A stretch of 64,000 nt of DNA from GCA-003244245 sp050699875 (GCA_050699875.1 JBOHFX010000153.1:24563-88562), one strand, 5' to 3'; positions 26,777 through 36,296 are shown, counted from the first letter of the stretch. The notes: generated from the sequence alone by a model not told the origin. A program made the numbers and translations.

Positions 26777-29248
26777 GTGGTGACCGGCAACGCAATCATC
26801 CGGATCCTCGGCCTGTGCCTGATCGCGGGCCTGCTGGTGGCCGGCGTCATGTTTCCTGCGGTGGGCGGTATCGGTCTGGCATCCAACCAGGCCAGCGACA
26901 CCGTCAACAGTGTTTCGTCCAACCTGGTGCAGAGCCAGGTGCCGGTGGTCACCACGATTACCGACAAGGACGGAGCGCCCATCGCCTACGTATTCGACCA
27001 AAACCGGTTCAACACCCCGTCCAAGGACATCGCCGACACGATGAAGGCGGCGATCATCGCCATCGAGGATCGGCGGTTCTTCGAGCACAACGGGGTGGAC
27101 TGGCGTGGCACCGCCCGGGCCCTGATGACCAACCTGTCAGCCAGCGGCAGCGCGCTGGAAGGGCAGGGCGCCTCGACGTTGACGATGCAGTACATCAAGA
27201 ACTACCTGCTGTACGCGGTCGCGCAGAACGCCGCTGAACGGGCCGCGGCCGTGGCCAGCACTCCGGCCCGCAAACTGCGCGAGATCCGGGTGGCGTTGCA
27301 GCTGGAGAAGAACCTGGCCAAGGACGAGATTCTGGCGCGGTATCTCAACATCGTTTTCTTCGGTCACAACGCTTACGGGGTGGCGTCGGCCGCGAGGACC
27401 TACTTCAATACCACGCCGGATCGGCTCACCATCTCGCAGGCGGCGCTGCTGGCCGGTCTGGTGCGCTCTACCAGCACCTATGACCCGGTAGAGCACCCCG
27501 AGCAGGCTCTGGCGCGGCGCAACATCGTGATCGACGAGATGGCCAACGTCGGATCGATCACCGTCGACCAAGCCGAGAAGGCCAAAACCGAGCCGTTGGG
27601 CATCCAACGGCCACTGACCGGGCTGACCAACGGCTGTGTCGGTGCCGGTCCCGCCGACGGCTTCTATTGCCAGTACGCCCTGGACTACCTCGCAACCACC
27701 GGTTTCACCGAAGAGAAGCTGCGACGCGGCGGGTATCTGATCCGGACCAACCTGGACCGGCGGGCCAGCGACATCGCCAAGCGTGCGGCCAACGCCGAGG
27801 TTCCCACCCAGACACCGGGGATTGCCAACGCGATGGCTGTCGTGGAGCCGGGCCGTGAACGGCATGCGGTTCGAGCGCTGGTGGCCAACCGCGACTACGG
27901 GCTCGACGCCGACGCCGGCCAGACGTCCTACGCGTTGCCGTCGCTGGTGCAGGGATTCGGCGCCGGATCGATCTACAAGATCTTCACCGCCGCCGCATTT
28001 CTGGAGCGGGGTGGCGGGATCATGAACTCGGTGCCGGTGATGGACGGCTACACCTCACGGGTGTTCCGGGACAACGGCAGGGCCTACTCGGTGAGCAACG
28101 CGGGCGATTACCGCAACGGTTCGGTCACGCTGCAGACCGCGCTGGCGATCTCGCCGAACACCACCTTCGTGGCCCTGGAGGACCGGATCGGGAAGATCGA
28201 CCCGGTGGTGGACATCGCCTACCGGCTGGGCATGCGGCAAAGCCTCAACGCCAAGGACGAACAGGATCGCACCATCTCTAACGCGGTGAAGGAGGAAAAG
28301 CGCGGGTCTTACACCCTGGGCCCCGAGCCGACCAGCCCGCTGGATCTCGCCAACGTCGGGGCCACCCTGATGAGCGGCGGGAAATGGTGCCCACCGACTC
28401 CGATCGATACCGTGTTCGACCGCAACGGTAGCCGGGTGTTGGTACCCGAGCCCCCATGTGAGCAGGTCGTGCCCGAAGGCCTGGCGAATTCCCTGGCGGT
28501 CGGGTTGAGCAAGGACGACGCGCCTGGAGGTACCGCCTTCGCCGCCGCACGGGCCGCGAAGTGGGCCCGCCCGATGCTAGGCAAGACCGGCACCACCACG
28601 GCCAACCGCTCCGCCGGGTTCCTCGGAGCGACACCGCAGTACTCCGCGGCGGTTCTGGTGTGGCCCGACGGCTCCCGGCCAGCCCCGATCTGCGACACCG
28701 ACCCACCGCGGCTGTGCGGCAACGGGAACATCTTCGGTGGGAAGGTGCCGGCCCGGACCTGGTTCAACGCCATGGTCCCGCTGCACGAGGGACTTCCGGT
28801 GCTGCCGATGCCACCCACCGAACCGCGCTACGTCGACGGCGCCGGACCCAACGTCCCCAATGTTGTGGGGCAGGGCGAGAACGTCGCCCAGATCACCCTG
28901 GAGCGAGCCGGGTTCCGGGTGGAACGTGTGGTGGCCTCGTCGGATCGGCCGGCGGGCACGGTCGTGTCCCAGTCGACCAACACAGCCCAGCCCGGTGAGG
29001 TGATAACGATTTCCGTCAGTGATGGCACGGTGCGGCAGAGGGCCACCCCGAGAACACCACCTCGATCGGGTCCTTTCCAGCCGCCTGGACGCCCGCGAGA
29101 CAGGGACAGCGAACAGTTCGAGCGCGACCGGGACAATCAACGGTTTGAGCGCGAGCGCGGTCGCGACCGCGACGATGAACCGCCGGACCGCGAGCGCGGC
29201 GGGGGACGGTCAGAGCGGGGCCCGGACGGTGAACCGGCAGACAACTAG
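26777..29248 (+). CDS. Bifunctional penicillin-binding protein (class A) with PASTA domain
   Basis: The 823-residue protein starts at GTG 26777. A signal anchor covers about residues 5-30. The GT51 glycosyltransferase has catalytic E97 in AAIIAIEDRRFFEHNGVDWR and GASTLTMQYIKN. The transpeptidase has S398-I-Y-K401, S459-P-N461 and K603-T-G (MLGKTGTTTANRS), so both activities look intact. A PASTA domain follows at about 695-760 (VPNVVGQGENVAQITLERAG), then an Arg/Asp/Glu-rich disordered tail of about 50 residues. It polymerises and crosslinks peptidoglycan on the outer membrane face. The PASTA domain probably senses muropeptides or beta-lactams. It has the PonA-type domain order. Confidence 0.95.
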   Translation: MVTGNAIIRILGLCLIAGLLVAGVMFPAVGGIGLASNQASDTVNSVSSNLVQSQVPVVTTITDKDGAPIAYVFDQNRFNTPSKDIADTMKAAIIAIEDRRFFEHNGVDWRGTARALMTNLSASGSALEGQGASTLTMQYIKNYLLYAVAQNAAERAAAVASTPARKLREIRVALQLEKNLAKDEILARYLNIVFFGHNAYGVASAARTYFNTTPDRLTISQAALLAGLVRSTSTYDPVEHPEQALARRNIVIDEMANVGSITVDQAEKAKTEPLGIQRPLTGLTNGCVGAGPADGFYCQYALDYLATTGFTEEKLRRGGYLIRTNLDRRASDIAKRAANAEVPTQTPGIANAMAVVEPGRERHAVRALVANRDYGLDADAGQTSYALPSLVQGFGAGSIYKIFTAAAFLERGGGIMNSVPVMDGYTSRVFRDNGRAYSVSNAGDYRNGSVTLQTALAISPNTTFVALEDRIGKIDPVVDIAYRLGMRQSLNAKDEQDRTISNAVKEEKRGSYTLGPEPTSPLDLANVGATLMSGGKWCPPTPIDTVFDRNGSRVLVPEPPCEQVVPEGLANSLAVGLSKDDAPGGTAFAAARAAKWARPMLGKTGTTTANRSAGFLGATPQYSAAVLVWPDGSRPAPICDTDPPRLCGNGNIFGGKVPARTWFNAMVPLHEGLPVLPMPPTEPRYVDGAGPNVPNVVGQGENVAQITLERAGFRVERVVASSDRPAGTVVSQSTNTAQPGEVITISVSDGTVRQRATPRTPPRSGPFQPPGRPRDRDSEQFERDRDNQRFERERGRDRDDEPPDRERGGGRSERGPDGEPADN

Positions 29249-29405
29249 CCGGCCACCGCCCCGCCGAGAGCGCGTCTTCCCATGAGCAGCGCTACGTTTC
29301 GTCGAACTCGGCAGCAGCGCTGTCAAGGCTTGATCGAACAGCTTCGCGGTCGAGTTCGGGGGACTGAGAGCAGTCACGATCCGCCACCGAGTACTCGATG
29401 CGTGG

Positions 29406-29876
29406 CTAGTTTTTCAGAGCTGCAAGGACCGCGGCGGCTACTCGGGAGCCCTCAGCCCGGCCGGCCGCCTGGGCTTTGGCGGCCTTCATGACGAGACCCA
29501 GCTGGCCGAGGTTCGGGCGCTTACCGAGTTGCTTGGCGACCTCGTCGATGGCCGCGTCGGCGAGTGCTGCAACCTCGTCGTCGCTGAGTTGCTTGGGTAG
29601 GTAGTGGGCGAGCACCTCGCCCTCGGCACGTTCCCGGGTGGCCAGCTCATCACGCCCGGCCGCGGCGAATACGTCGGCGGCTTCGCGACGCTTCTTGGCC
29701 TCCCGCCCGAGCACAGCCAGCACCTCGTCGTCGGACAGTTCCCGGGCCTTCGCGCCCGCGACCTCCTCGGTGGTGATCGCGGTCAGCGCCATCCGCAGGG
29801 TCGCCACCGCGATGGTGCTCCGAGACTTGATCGCAGTGTTCAAGTCGGCCCGCAGCCGATCCTTCAAATCCGCCAT
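29406..29876 (-). CDS. GatB/YqeY domain protein
   Basis: The 156-residue protein starts at ATG 29876 (MADLKDRLRADLNTAIKSRS). It has the YqeY hallmarks TLRMALTAITTEEV, EVLAVLGREAKKRREAADVF, YLPKQLSDDEVAAL and LGLVMKAAKAQAAGRAEGSR. The fold matches the tRNA-binding tail of GatB amidotransferase; stand-alone forms have no settled role. Length is normal. It is divergent from the metallophosphoesterase gene 39 bp away, a conserved actinobacterial pairing. Confidence 0.92.
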   Translation of the reverse strand: MADLKDRLRADLNTAIKSRSTIAVATLRMALTAITTEEVAGAKARELSDDEVLAVLGREAKKRREAADVFAAAGRDELATRERAEGEVLAHYLPKQLSDDEVAALADAAIDEVAKQLGKRPNLGQLGLVMKAAKAQAAGRAEGSRVAAAVLAALKN

Positions 29877-29915
29877 GACGTTGAAGCCTAGAGCGGGAGC
29901 ACTAGGCTCAACGGC

Positions 29916-30851
29916 ATGAATCGCTTGGGACGCGCCGCGGTCGGCGCTGCCGCGCTGACGGTCGCAGGGACGGCGTACTGCGCTGGTGTCGAGGTTCGCC
30001 GCTGGACGCTGCGGCAGGCCACCCTGCCGGTGCTGCCGGTCGGCGCGTCGCCGATCCGCATCTTGCATATCTCCGACCTGCACATGACCCCTGGTCAGAG
30101 GTCCAAGCAGCGCTGGGTGGCCGGCCTCGCGGAGCTACAGCCTGATCTCGTGGTGAACACCGGTGACAACCTGGCGCACCCGCAGGCGGTGCCAGCGGTA
30201 CTGCGGGCGGTTTCACCGCTACTGGCGCTACCCGGCGTGTTCGTGTTCGGCAGCAACGACTACTACGGGCCCAAGCCGAAGAACCCGGTTCGTTACCTGA
30301 TCCGCACCCGCAAGCGGATCCGGGGCGCGCCGCTGCCGTGGACGGACCTGCGTGCGGCGTTCGCCGAGCACGGCTGGCTCGATATGACGAACACCCGCCG
30401 GACGCTCACCGTGGCCGGGCGTCGGGTGGTGGCTGCCGGCGTGGACGACCCGCACCTGCGGCGGGACCGCTACCAGCGGATCGCCGGACGGGCCGATCCC
30501 GCCGCCGACCTTCGGTTGGGTGTGACCCACTCCCCGGAGCCGCGGGTGCTGGACGCCTTCGCTGGCGACGGTTACGACCTCGTGCTAGCCGGTCACACCC
30601 ACGGCGGCCAGCTGCGGCTGCCCGGCTACGGCGCGATCGTGACCAACTGCGGGTTGGACCGTTCCCGAGCCCGCGGCACGTCCCGGTGGGGCGCCCATAC
30701 CTGGCTGCACGTCTCCGCAGGCCTGGGGACCTCCCCGTTCGCCCCGGTGCGCTTCGCCTGCCCCCCGGAGGCGAGCCTGCTCACGTTGGTTCCGCGTGGC
30801 GGTGGCTCCGCCGTACCGGCCAGCGCATGGGTGGGCGCCGGCGTGGGCTAG
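29916..30851 (+). CDS. Membrane-anchored calcineurin-like metallophosphoesterase
   Basis: The 311-residue protein has an N-terminal hydrophobic anchor (AAVGAAALTVAGTAYCAGV). Metal-site motifs follow in order: ILHISDLHM, NTGDNLAHP, GSNDYYGPKP, GVTHSPEP and LAGHTHGGQLRLPG. These are the five blocks of the YaeI-type calcineurin-like phosphoesterases. Family members hydrolyse phosphoesters including cell-wall or lipid precursors; the substrate is unknown. It lies directly before tRNA-Pro and close to the penicillin-binding protein, so an envelope role is plausible. Confidence 0.92.
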   Translation: MNRLGRAAVGAAALTVAGTAYCAGVEVRRWTLRQATLPVLPVGASPIRILHISDLHMTPGQRSKQRWVAGLAELQPDLVVNTGDNLAHPQAVPAVLRAVSPLLALPGVFVFGSNDYYGPKPKNPVRYLIRTRKRIRGAPLPWTDLRAAFAEHGWLDMTNTRRTLTVAGRRVVAAGVDDPHLRRDRYQRIAGRADPAADLRLGVTHSPEPRVLDAFAGDGYDLVLAGHTHGGQLRLPGYGAIVTNCGLDRSRARGTSRWGAHTWLHVSAGLGTSPFAPVRFACPPEASLLTLVPRGGGSAVPASAWVGAGVG

Positions 30852-30868
30852 AGTGGGCGTCGTCCATC

Positions 30869-30942
<74 letters not shown>

Positions 30943-31193
30943 CAGTCTGAAATGCCAGGTCAGAGGCTTGTGTTGTTGGGTTGGTGGTCGGTGTCTGCGC
31001 CGGGATCGGCCGTACAGCTGCGAAGCACAGCAGCATCGTGCGCCCTGAAGTCGATCTAGTCCCACCCGGAACGCCACAGCATGACCGCAACTCCGTCGAG
31101 CGCCCACCCGGCACCTGTCGCGCCGAACTCCGTGCTAGCGTTCTCCAACCATGTGTTGACAACTGTAACACCCCTGTTTAACGTGGGAGTTGC

Positions 31194-31421
31194 GTGCACC
31201 CCAAACACCCGAAGAAGGAAATCAACGACGCTCTTGACTACGCCGCCCAACTGGGCTTTGTGGTCGAGCAAACAGCAGCCGGTCACAAGTGGGGTCGGAT
31301 CAAATGCAGCTGCGACGCCATGCTGTCGGTCTGGTCGACGCCAAAGAGCCCATTCAACCATGGCCGGCAAATCAAAAGATGGGTTAACCAACACAACCAC
31401 GGTGACAATGAGGAGGGGTAA
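31194..31421 (+). CDS. HicA-like small basic protein, candidate toxin (75 aa)
   Basis: GTG 31194 follows GGGAG. The sequence resembles the HicA/dsRBD layout: a first helix (KKEINDALDYAAQLGFVVEQ), a strand with a Gly-His (AAGHKWGRIKCSC), and then a basic tail (HGRQIKRWVNQHNHGD). The His lies in the same position as the HicA catalytic His. Its stop overlaps the next start (TAATG), a sign of coupled expression. Together with the following helix-turn-helix protein it looks like a toxin-antitoxin pair. Assignment to HicA rests on pattern only. Confidence 0.75.
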   Translation: MHPKHPKKEINDALDYAAQLGFVVEQTAAGHKWGRIKCSCDAMLSVWSTPKSPFNHGRQIKRWVNQHNHGDNEEG

Positions 31422-31984
31422 TGACTGAGTGGACATTTCGACTGACCCTCCGCGGCATCGAACTGACGGACGAACAACTCGACACCCTCTATGAGTCCGG
31501 CTGCGACGACGGCTCGTTTTCTGTGGAACCAGGCGGTACCGTTCTAGGCTTCTTCGACCGCGAAGCACCGACAGAGCAAGATGCCGTGATCTCCGCCATC
31601 ATCGACGTCGAGCAGGCTGGCATCGGCGCTCGGGTACTCCGAGTCGATGCCGACGATGACTGGCTGACTGCAAGTGAGATCGCAGCACGGGTCGGCCGCA
31701 GCCGCCAGAGTATCGCTCTGCTGGCCCGTGGCGAGCGTGGTCCCGGAGACTTTCCAGCTCCTGTCGCCCGCCAGCGGTCATCAAACCCACTCTGGAGCTG
31801 GTTTGAGGTCGAAGCCTGGTTCGAGCGCTATGACCCTGAAGCCCTGCCAGCACCCAAGCCAAGACTGTCACCTGATTTCCTCGCCGAGGTCAATGACCGG
31901 CTTGACCTTCGGGAGCGTCTTCGACACTCGCCTAATGCGCCATGGCGAGCAAAGCTGAACGAAGCACTGCCACTCGGAGCCTGA
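31421..31984 (+). CDS. Helix-turn-helix protein, candidate antitoxin/regulator (187 aa)
   Basis: The ATG at 31421 shares bases with the preceding stop. The N-terminal 85 residues form an alpha/beta ferredoxin-like region (FRLTLRGIELTDEQLDTLYE, then DAVISAIIDVEQAGIGARVL) comparable in size to HicB-like domains. Residues about 85-145 are a helix-turn-helix (DWLTASEIAARVGRSRQSIA) that ends in an excisionase-type W-S-W-F-EVEAWF. The C-terminus is charged. The layout, protein-interaction domain then DNA-binding domain, fits an antitoxin that represses its own operon. Confidence 0.8.
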   Translation: MTEWTFRLTLRGIELTDEQLDTLYESGCDDGSFSVEPGGTVLGFFDREAPTEQDAVISAIIDVEQAGIGARVLRVDADDDWLTASEIAARVGRSRQSIALLARGERGPGDFPAPVARQRSSNPLWSWFEVEAWFERYDPEALPAPKPRLSPDFLAEVNDRLDLRERLRHSPNAPWRAKLNEALPLGA

Positions 31985-31991
31985 CGCTGGG

Positions 31992-32590
31992 GTGGCTGTG
32001 TGGATCCCGCCGCTGCTCTACCGCAGCGTGGGTAGCGACGACGCCCGTCTCAAAGCGATCACCGACACCCGCACGGCGTTGCTGGCCGGTCTCGTCGGCG
32101 TCGGTGCCTTGGGGACGTTCTGGCTCAACAGCCGGGTGTACCGGATCACCGCCCGCACGTTCCAGGTGACCGAACGGGGCCAGGTCACTGACCGCTACTC
32201 CAGGGCTATCGAGCAGCTGGGCTCCGCCACGCTTGACGTTCGTCTAGGCGGTATCTACGCCCTCGAACAGATCGCCAAGGACTCCGCCCGAGGAGAGGAA
32301 GACCAGGCCACCATTGTGGAAGTCCTTAGCGCCTTCGTCCGGGTGCATAGCGACCCGCTCTTTCAGTACAAGGCGTCGATGGGAAATGCGGCGCCGTCTG
32401 AGCCCGTTGAGGAGCAGCACCAGAACGCCATCCGGTACGTCAAGCAACTCGAAGGCCCCCCGGTCGATGTGCAAGCCGCCGTCACGGTGCTCGGCCGCTT
32501 GCCAGCCCGCCCGGTGAGGACGCTCAGGCGGGGGGACCTGACCAAGGCCTGCCTAAGGAGGGTCGAGCTTAGGTGTGAACTCAGCGGCTC
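31992..32590 (+). pseudogene. Pentapeptide-repeat protein, truncated
   Basis: GTG 31992 begins an N-terminal membrane segment (TALLAGLVGVGALGTFWL) and the typical linker (TDRYSRAIEQLGSATLDVRL, then GGIYALEQIAKDSARG, then VEVLSAFVRVHSD). In intact relatives this precedes a long pentapeptide (A/C-D/N-L-x-x) helix. Here only LTKACLRRVELRCELSGS remains before the frame merges with unrelated sequence. The open frame continues to 32810 but the rest is not pentapeptide-like. Probably non-functional. Confidence 0.7.
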
Positions 32591-32970
32591 AGGACCTACA
32601 GCGCGCATGCCAACTGCGGGAACGAGGACCTGGAGATCAGCTGGCAATTACATCCCGACGTGTGGGGCCAGGGCTATGCCAGCGAGACGACCTACGCGCT
32701 CGCGCGGTGGACATTTAGCCGGGGACAGACGAGATCTTCGCGGTCATCAGACCAGACAACACTCGTGCCGCAGCCACGGTGCGCCGCAACGGCATGGAGT
32801 GGGTTGGTGAGACTAGCAAGTATTTTGGGTTGACCATGCAGGTATTCCGCCTTCGACCGGCGGACCTCGACCGGTGGGCACCACGAACTGCCCCCGCACC
32901 TCGAGGCCCGCTGAACGCTACACCGGTGAAGGATGGTGAGTGCCACACCACCAACCGCGAAACCGGCTAG
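32590..32970 (+). pseudogene. GNAT acetyltransferase C-terminal fragment, frameshifted
   Basis: The forward strand encodes EISWQLHPDVWGQGYASETT followed by YALARWTF, the acetyl-CoA-binding motif A of GNAT enzymes (WGxGYAxE). A frameshift near 32717 is followed by IFAVIRPDNTRAAATVRRNG, MEWVGETSKYF and a stop at 32970. The first half of the enzyme is missing; it has been joined to the pentapeptide gene by deletion. Confidence 0.72.
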
Positions 32971-33085
32971 CCACTGTCACCCATCAAGTGAGGCCGACCT
33001 GTCGCCCATCATCTGGAACCAGACAGCAGGGGTAGCGCGGTGTGGGGTGAACAGTCCGGCTGACACCGGTGGTGTGTTGAGCCGG

Positions 33086-33118
33086 TTGACGGTACCGTTC
33101 ACGGTGGCCGACTACTTT
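33086..33118 (+). promoter_or_regulatory. Candidate promoter of the sigma-factor gene
   Basis: TTGACG at 33086 and a T-rich TACTTTT at 33113 lie about 90 bp before the ATG at 33202. The spacing (21) is longer than optimal, so this is only a candidate. Confidence 0.3.
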
Positions 33119-33201
33119 TCGTGCGCGCGCATTATGGCCCGCGTCGTTGCCGGTTTTGCCATGACACGGCTTTCGTTGATGCCCGGGATGGGAATACCGA
33201 C

Positions 33202-34392
33202 ATGACGTCGGTTCGCACTGCCAACCCAGATCAGCTCGATGCGCTCGGCTCGGCTATCCGCGATGGCCCGGTACGCCGGAGTCTGCGATCGACTAATTCC
33301 GCCAGGGCTGCTGTCCACGGCGCCGGGTGGTCGCGGTCAGTCGAGGTCGAGGAGATCACAGTGGACGGCGAGGACGCGCAGCCACCCCGTGATCAAGGCT
33401 CGGAAGATCTTGTCTGGGACGAGGAGGAATCCCAGGCGCTGCGCCAAGCCCGCAAGGACGCCGAAGCCACCACCTCGGCTGATTCGGTACGCGCGTATCT
33501 CAAGCAGATCGGCAAGATCGCGCTGCTTAACGCCGAGGAAGAGGTGCAGCTCGCCAAGCGCATCGAGGTCGGGCTCTATGCCACCGAGCGGGTACGCCGC
33601 GCCGCGGACCCGACCGAGCAGCTCTGCCCGCAGCTGCGCCGGGATCTGGCCTGGATCGTCTGCGACGGCCAGCGCGCTAAAAACCATCTACTGGAGGCCA
33701 ACCTTCGCCTCGTCGTCTCGCTGGCCAAGCGCTACACCGGGCGTGGCATGGCCTTCCTGGACCTGATCCAGGAAGGAAACGTGGGTCTGATCCGTGCGGT
33801 GGAGAAGTTCGACTACACCAGAGGCTACAAATTCTCCACCTACGCCACCTGGTGGATCCGCCAAGCGATCACCCGGGCGATGGCTGATCAGGCCCGCACC
33901 ATCCGGATCCCGGTACACACGACCGAGATGATCAACAACCTCGCTAGCGTCCAACGAGACCTGCGACAGAACTTGGACCGCGAGCCCACGCCCGAGGAAC
34001 TGGCCAGGGAAATGGACATCACCCCGGAGAAGGTGCTAGCGCTTCAGCAGTACACCCGCGAACCCATCTCACTCGATCAGGCCATCGGTGAGGAGGGCGG
34101 CTCCCGGCTCGGCGATTTCATCGAAGACACCGAGGCCGTGGTCGCGATGGATGCCGTCTCGTTCCTCCTGCTGCGGGAGGACCTGCAGTCCGTGCTGGCC
34201 ACGCTGTCCGAGCGGGAAGCCAGCATCACCCGGCTGCGATTCGGGCTCACCGACGGTCGACCACGCACACTCGATGAGATCGGCCAAGTCCATGGGGTCA
34301 CCCGGGAACGCATCCGGCAGATCGAAACCAAGACGATGTCCAAGCTGCGTCACCCCTCCCGCTCCCGGGTCCTGCGCGATTACCTGGACTGA
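33202..34392 (+). CDS. Group 2 RNA polymerase sigma-70 factor
   Basis: The protein has 396 residues from ATG 33202. Region 1.2 (DSVRAYLKQIGKIALLNAEE) is followed by region 2 with NLRLVVSLAKRYTGRGMAFL, QEGNVGLIRAVEKFDYTRGY and KFSTYATWWIRQAITRA. Region 3 contains DREPTPEELAREMDITPEKV, and region 4 DEIGQVHGVTRERIRQIET. It lacks the long N-terminus of a primary HrdB/SigA, so it is a non-essential principal-like factor (SigB/HrdA-D type) able to read -10/-35 promoters. It lies among mobile debris. Confidence 0.93.
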   Translation: MTSVRTANPDQLDALGSAIRDGPVRRSLRSTNSARAAVHGAGWSRSVEVEEITVDGEDAQPPRDQGSEDLVWDEEESQALRQARKDAEATTSADSVRAYLKQIGKIALLNAEEEVQLAKRIEVGLYATERVRRAADPTEQLCPQLRRDLAWIVCDGQRAKNHLLEANLRLVVSLAKRYTGRGMAFLDLIQEGNVGLIRAVEKFDYTRGYKFSTYATWWIRQAITRAMADQARTIRIPVHTTEMINNLASVQRDLRQNLDREPTPEELAREMDITPEKVLALQQYTREPISLDQAIGEEGGSRLGDFIEDTEAVVAMDAVSFLLLREDLQSVLATLSEREASITRLRFGLTDGRPRTLDEIGQVHGVTRERIRQIETKTMSKLRHPSRSRVLRDYLD

Positions 34393-34509
34393 CCAGTTAG
34401 GGCGCTGGCCAAGGAACCACCACCGCAACGTCAGTAAAGCCGTTGAAGGCACGGCGTTCGTCAGCCGATCAGCGACGGACTTCAAAGGAATGAGATAACC
34501 CTAAACCAA

Positions 34510-35374
34510 TCACTCACGGGCTTGCGGCGGTGGGGGGGGCAGCGGTGGTTTCCAGGGGCGGTCGGACAGCGCGCCACGCAGGGCCGTCATGGTGTTGACG
34601 CCGCATTTGCGGGCGGTATCGATATAGCTGCGGATGTCCAACCGGTCCTGGGTGATGTCCTCGCTGGTCAGTCTGCCGGAGATCTTCTGCTGGGTCTTGG
34701 TGGGCAGTCCCTGATCAAGTGGGCCAGGCAGACCTGGTGCCCGGCTAGCCGCGCCCAACCCGGGTGGAAATAGCACGCGTACCGGGTCGTGCACCGCGAC
34801 ACCAGCGAACGACGGGAGAATTCCGAACGCGGTAAAACGAGCCCAGATCCCGTCCGCCGAGGTGGTAGGCGACCGCGGTCTCGGTCGAGCCGGACAGCAC
34901 ATACTTCTTGCGCCCAGCCGGGCCGCAGCGGATCACGGTCTCATCGAACCCAGCGACGGTGGCCAGCGTGACCGCGGTCTTGATCAACCTGATGACGTCG
35001 CCGAGCACGGCCGCGCAGCGGGCCAGCATGCCATGCACGAACCCGGTTGACGGCGCGGTACCACCGGTCAGGTCCGCGATCAGCCGCACGCACCGCTCCA
35101 CCGGCACGTGCTGATAGACGACCAGGGCTTGCAGGCTCGGCCCGTAGCTGGTCGGGGCTGCGCTCACGCCAGCTGGCAATGCCCCCACATGTTGTTGGCC
35201 GCACCCGCACCGGACCCGCCACACCTCATGCTGGGTCACCTTGATCGTGATCTCGGGCAGGTCGTGCACCTGATGTGAGCCCTCCACCCGCACGTCCACG
35301 GCGGCGATCAGATCTGCGCCGCACCCGCAACGGCCTGCCGGACGGTGCTCCTTCGTCTCATCCGGCTGCGACAC
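34510..35374 (-). pseudogene. IS66-family transposase, internally deleted
   Basis: The upstream part (35374-34760) has the zinc-binding GRCGCGADLIAAVDVRVEGS and RVRCGCGQQHVGALPAGVSA, then YGPSLQALVVYQHVPVERC and the first acidic residue in VAGFDETVIRCGPAGRKKYV. After a deletion with a frame change near 34760-34880 the C-terminus reappears as SEDITQDRLDIRSYIDTARK, as in IS66 TnpC. The second half of the catalytic domain is missing and the N-terminus is truncated. Immobile. Confidence 0.82.
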
Positions 35375-35576
35375 CCACCGCAGCCGGCGGCCCTCGGCAC
35401 CACACGATCAAGCCGACACGCTGAACCGGACCCACAAGGATCAACCACATACCAACCAACCACCCCCAGATCGGGAGAGCTGAATGTCCCCGCCGCCGCT
35501 GCGAAACCACAATATCCTTCGGTACCGATGGCGCCCTGTGTGACGAACCACGGGTTCATCCACTCTCCGTGAGCGG

Positions 35577-35789
35577 TCAATCCTTCCAGTTGATGTATTC
35601 TCCGCCGCTGCCCTTCACTTTGTGAAGGTGGTAACCGGTGAAAAGACTGCCCTCCCACGCGAACGATTCTTCAGATTTCAGCGGAGGATTGTGGGCCAAA
35701 TAGCGGTCCCTCTCGAATTGTTCGGCCACGGACGGGCTTCGCCCACCCTCCGGCTTGTCACTGTCGGATAACCACTCGAACCATCCCAT
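35577..35789 (-). CDS. Small hydrophilic protein (70 aa), unknown
   Basis: ATG 35789 follows AAGGGAAGAACGGAT. The product (MGWFEWLSDSDKPEGGRSPS, YLAHNPPLKSEESFAWEGSL, YHLHKVKGSGGEYINWKD) is polar, without signal or membrane helix. The aromatic, beta-prone C-terminus suggests a compact domain. No family was recognised. Confidence 0.55.
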   Translation of the reverse strand: MGWFEWLSDSDKPEGGRSPSVAEQFERDRYLAHNPPLKSEESFAWEGSLFTGYHLHKVKGSGGEYINWKD

Positions 35790-36096
35790 ATCCGTTCTTC
35801 CCTTTCCCTGGCACAGCGCCGCGCTGCCCCTATCGCCACACATCAGCGCGCTCACCAGGTGCTCCGCCCCTGCCGTTGCCCGTTGGACACCTTCGGTGCG
35901 CAATGCGGGCGTAGCCGTCAGCATTGCCCGTAGGTGGATCCGATAGTTACACGGTTGCGATTTTGCAAATTTGGTTACCGATACAGTTTGAGGCCGAGCG
36001 AGACGCTGCGACTGCATCCCACCTCTGAAGACAAGAATGCTTGATCTCGGCGTGCCGGACATCATTCCCATGAGTCAATTTCCAGCTACGCCAGAT

Positions 36097-36144
36097 AATG
36101 TAGGATATTTACATCATCTGATGTAGACGAACAGATTTCTACAT
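36097..36144. promoter_or_regulatory. AT-rich cluster of ATGTA/TACAT half-sites
   Basis: TACATCA-TC-TGATGTA (36110-36125) is a perfect 7-bp inverted repeat. It is flanked by further ATGTAG (36099) and CTACATC (36134) half-sites, so two inverted pairs lie within 45 bp in a stretch far poorer in GC than the window. It has no adjacent regulator gene. It lies in the gene-free stretch 35790-36296, which otherwise shows nothing. Confidence 0.45.
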
Positions 36145-36296
36145 CTGTGGGATGACCATGATCGATCTACTCGTTCCTGTAATGATGCCCTTCGACTGGA
36201 AGGCAGTGTCTCAAGATGCCGACTGCGGTCTCAGTCACTCCCGAATCGACAATTAGTGAGATGAGTCAGTCTCCGATTTGAGGCGTTTGGCTGGGA

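Noticed and set aside
30943..36000. Possible second tRNA-Pro attachment site for an island after 30942
   Set aside because: No copy of the tRNA-Pro 3' end was found to the right in the window, so no element boundary can be claimed.
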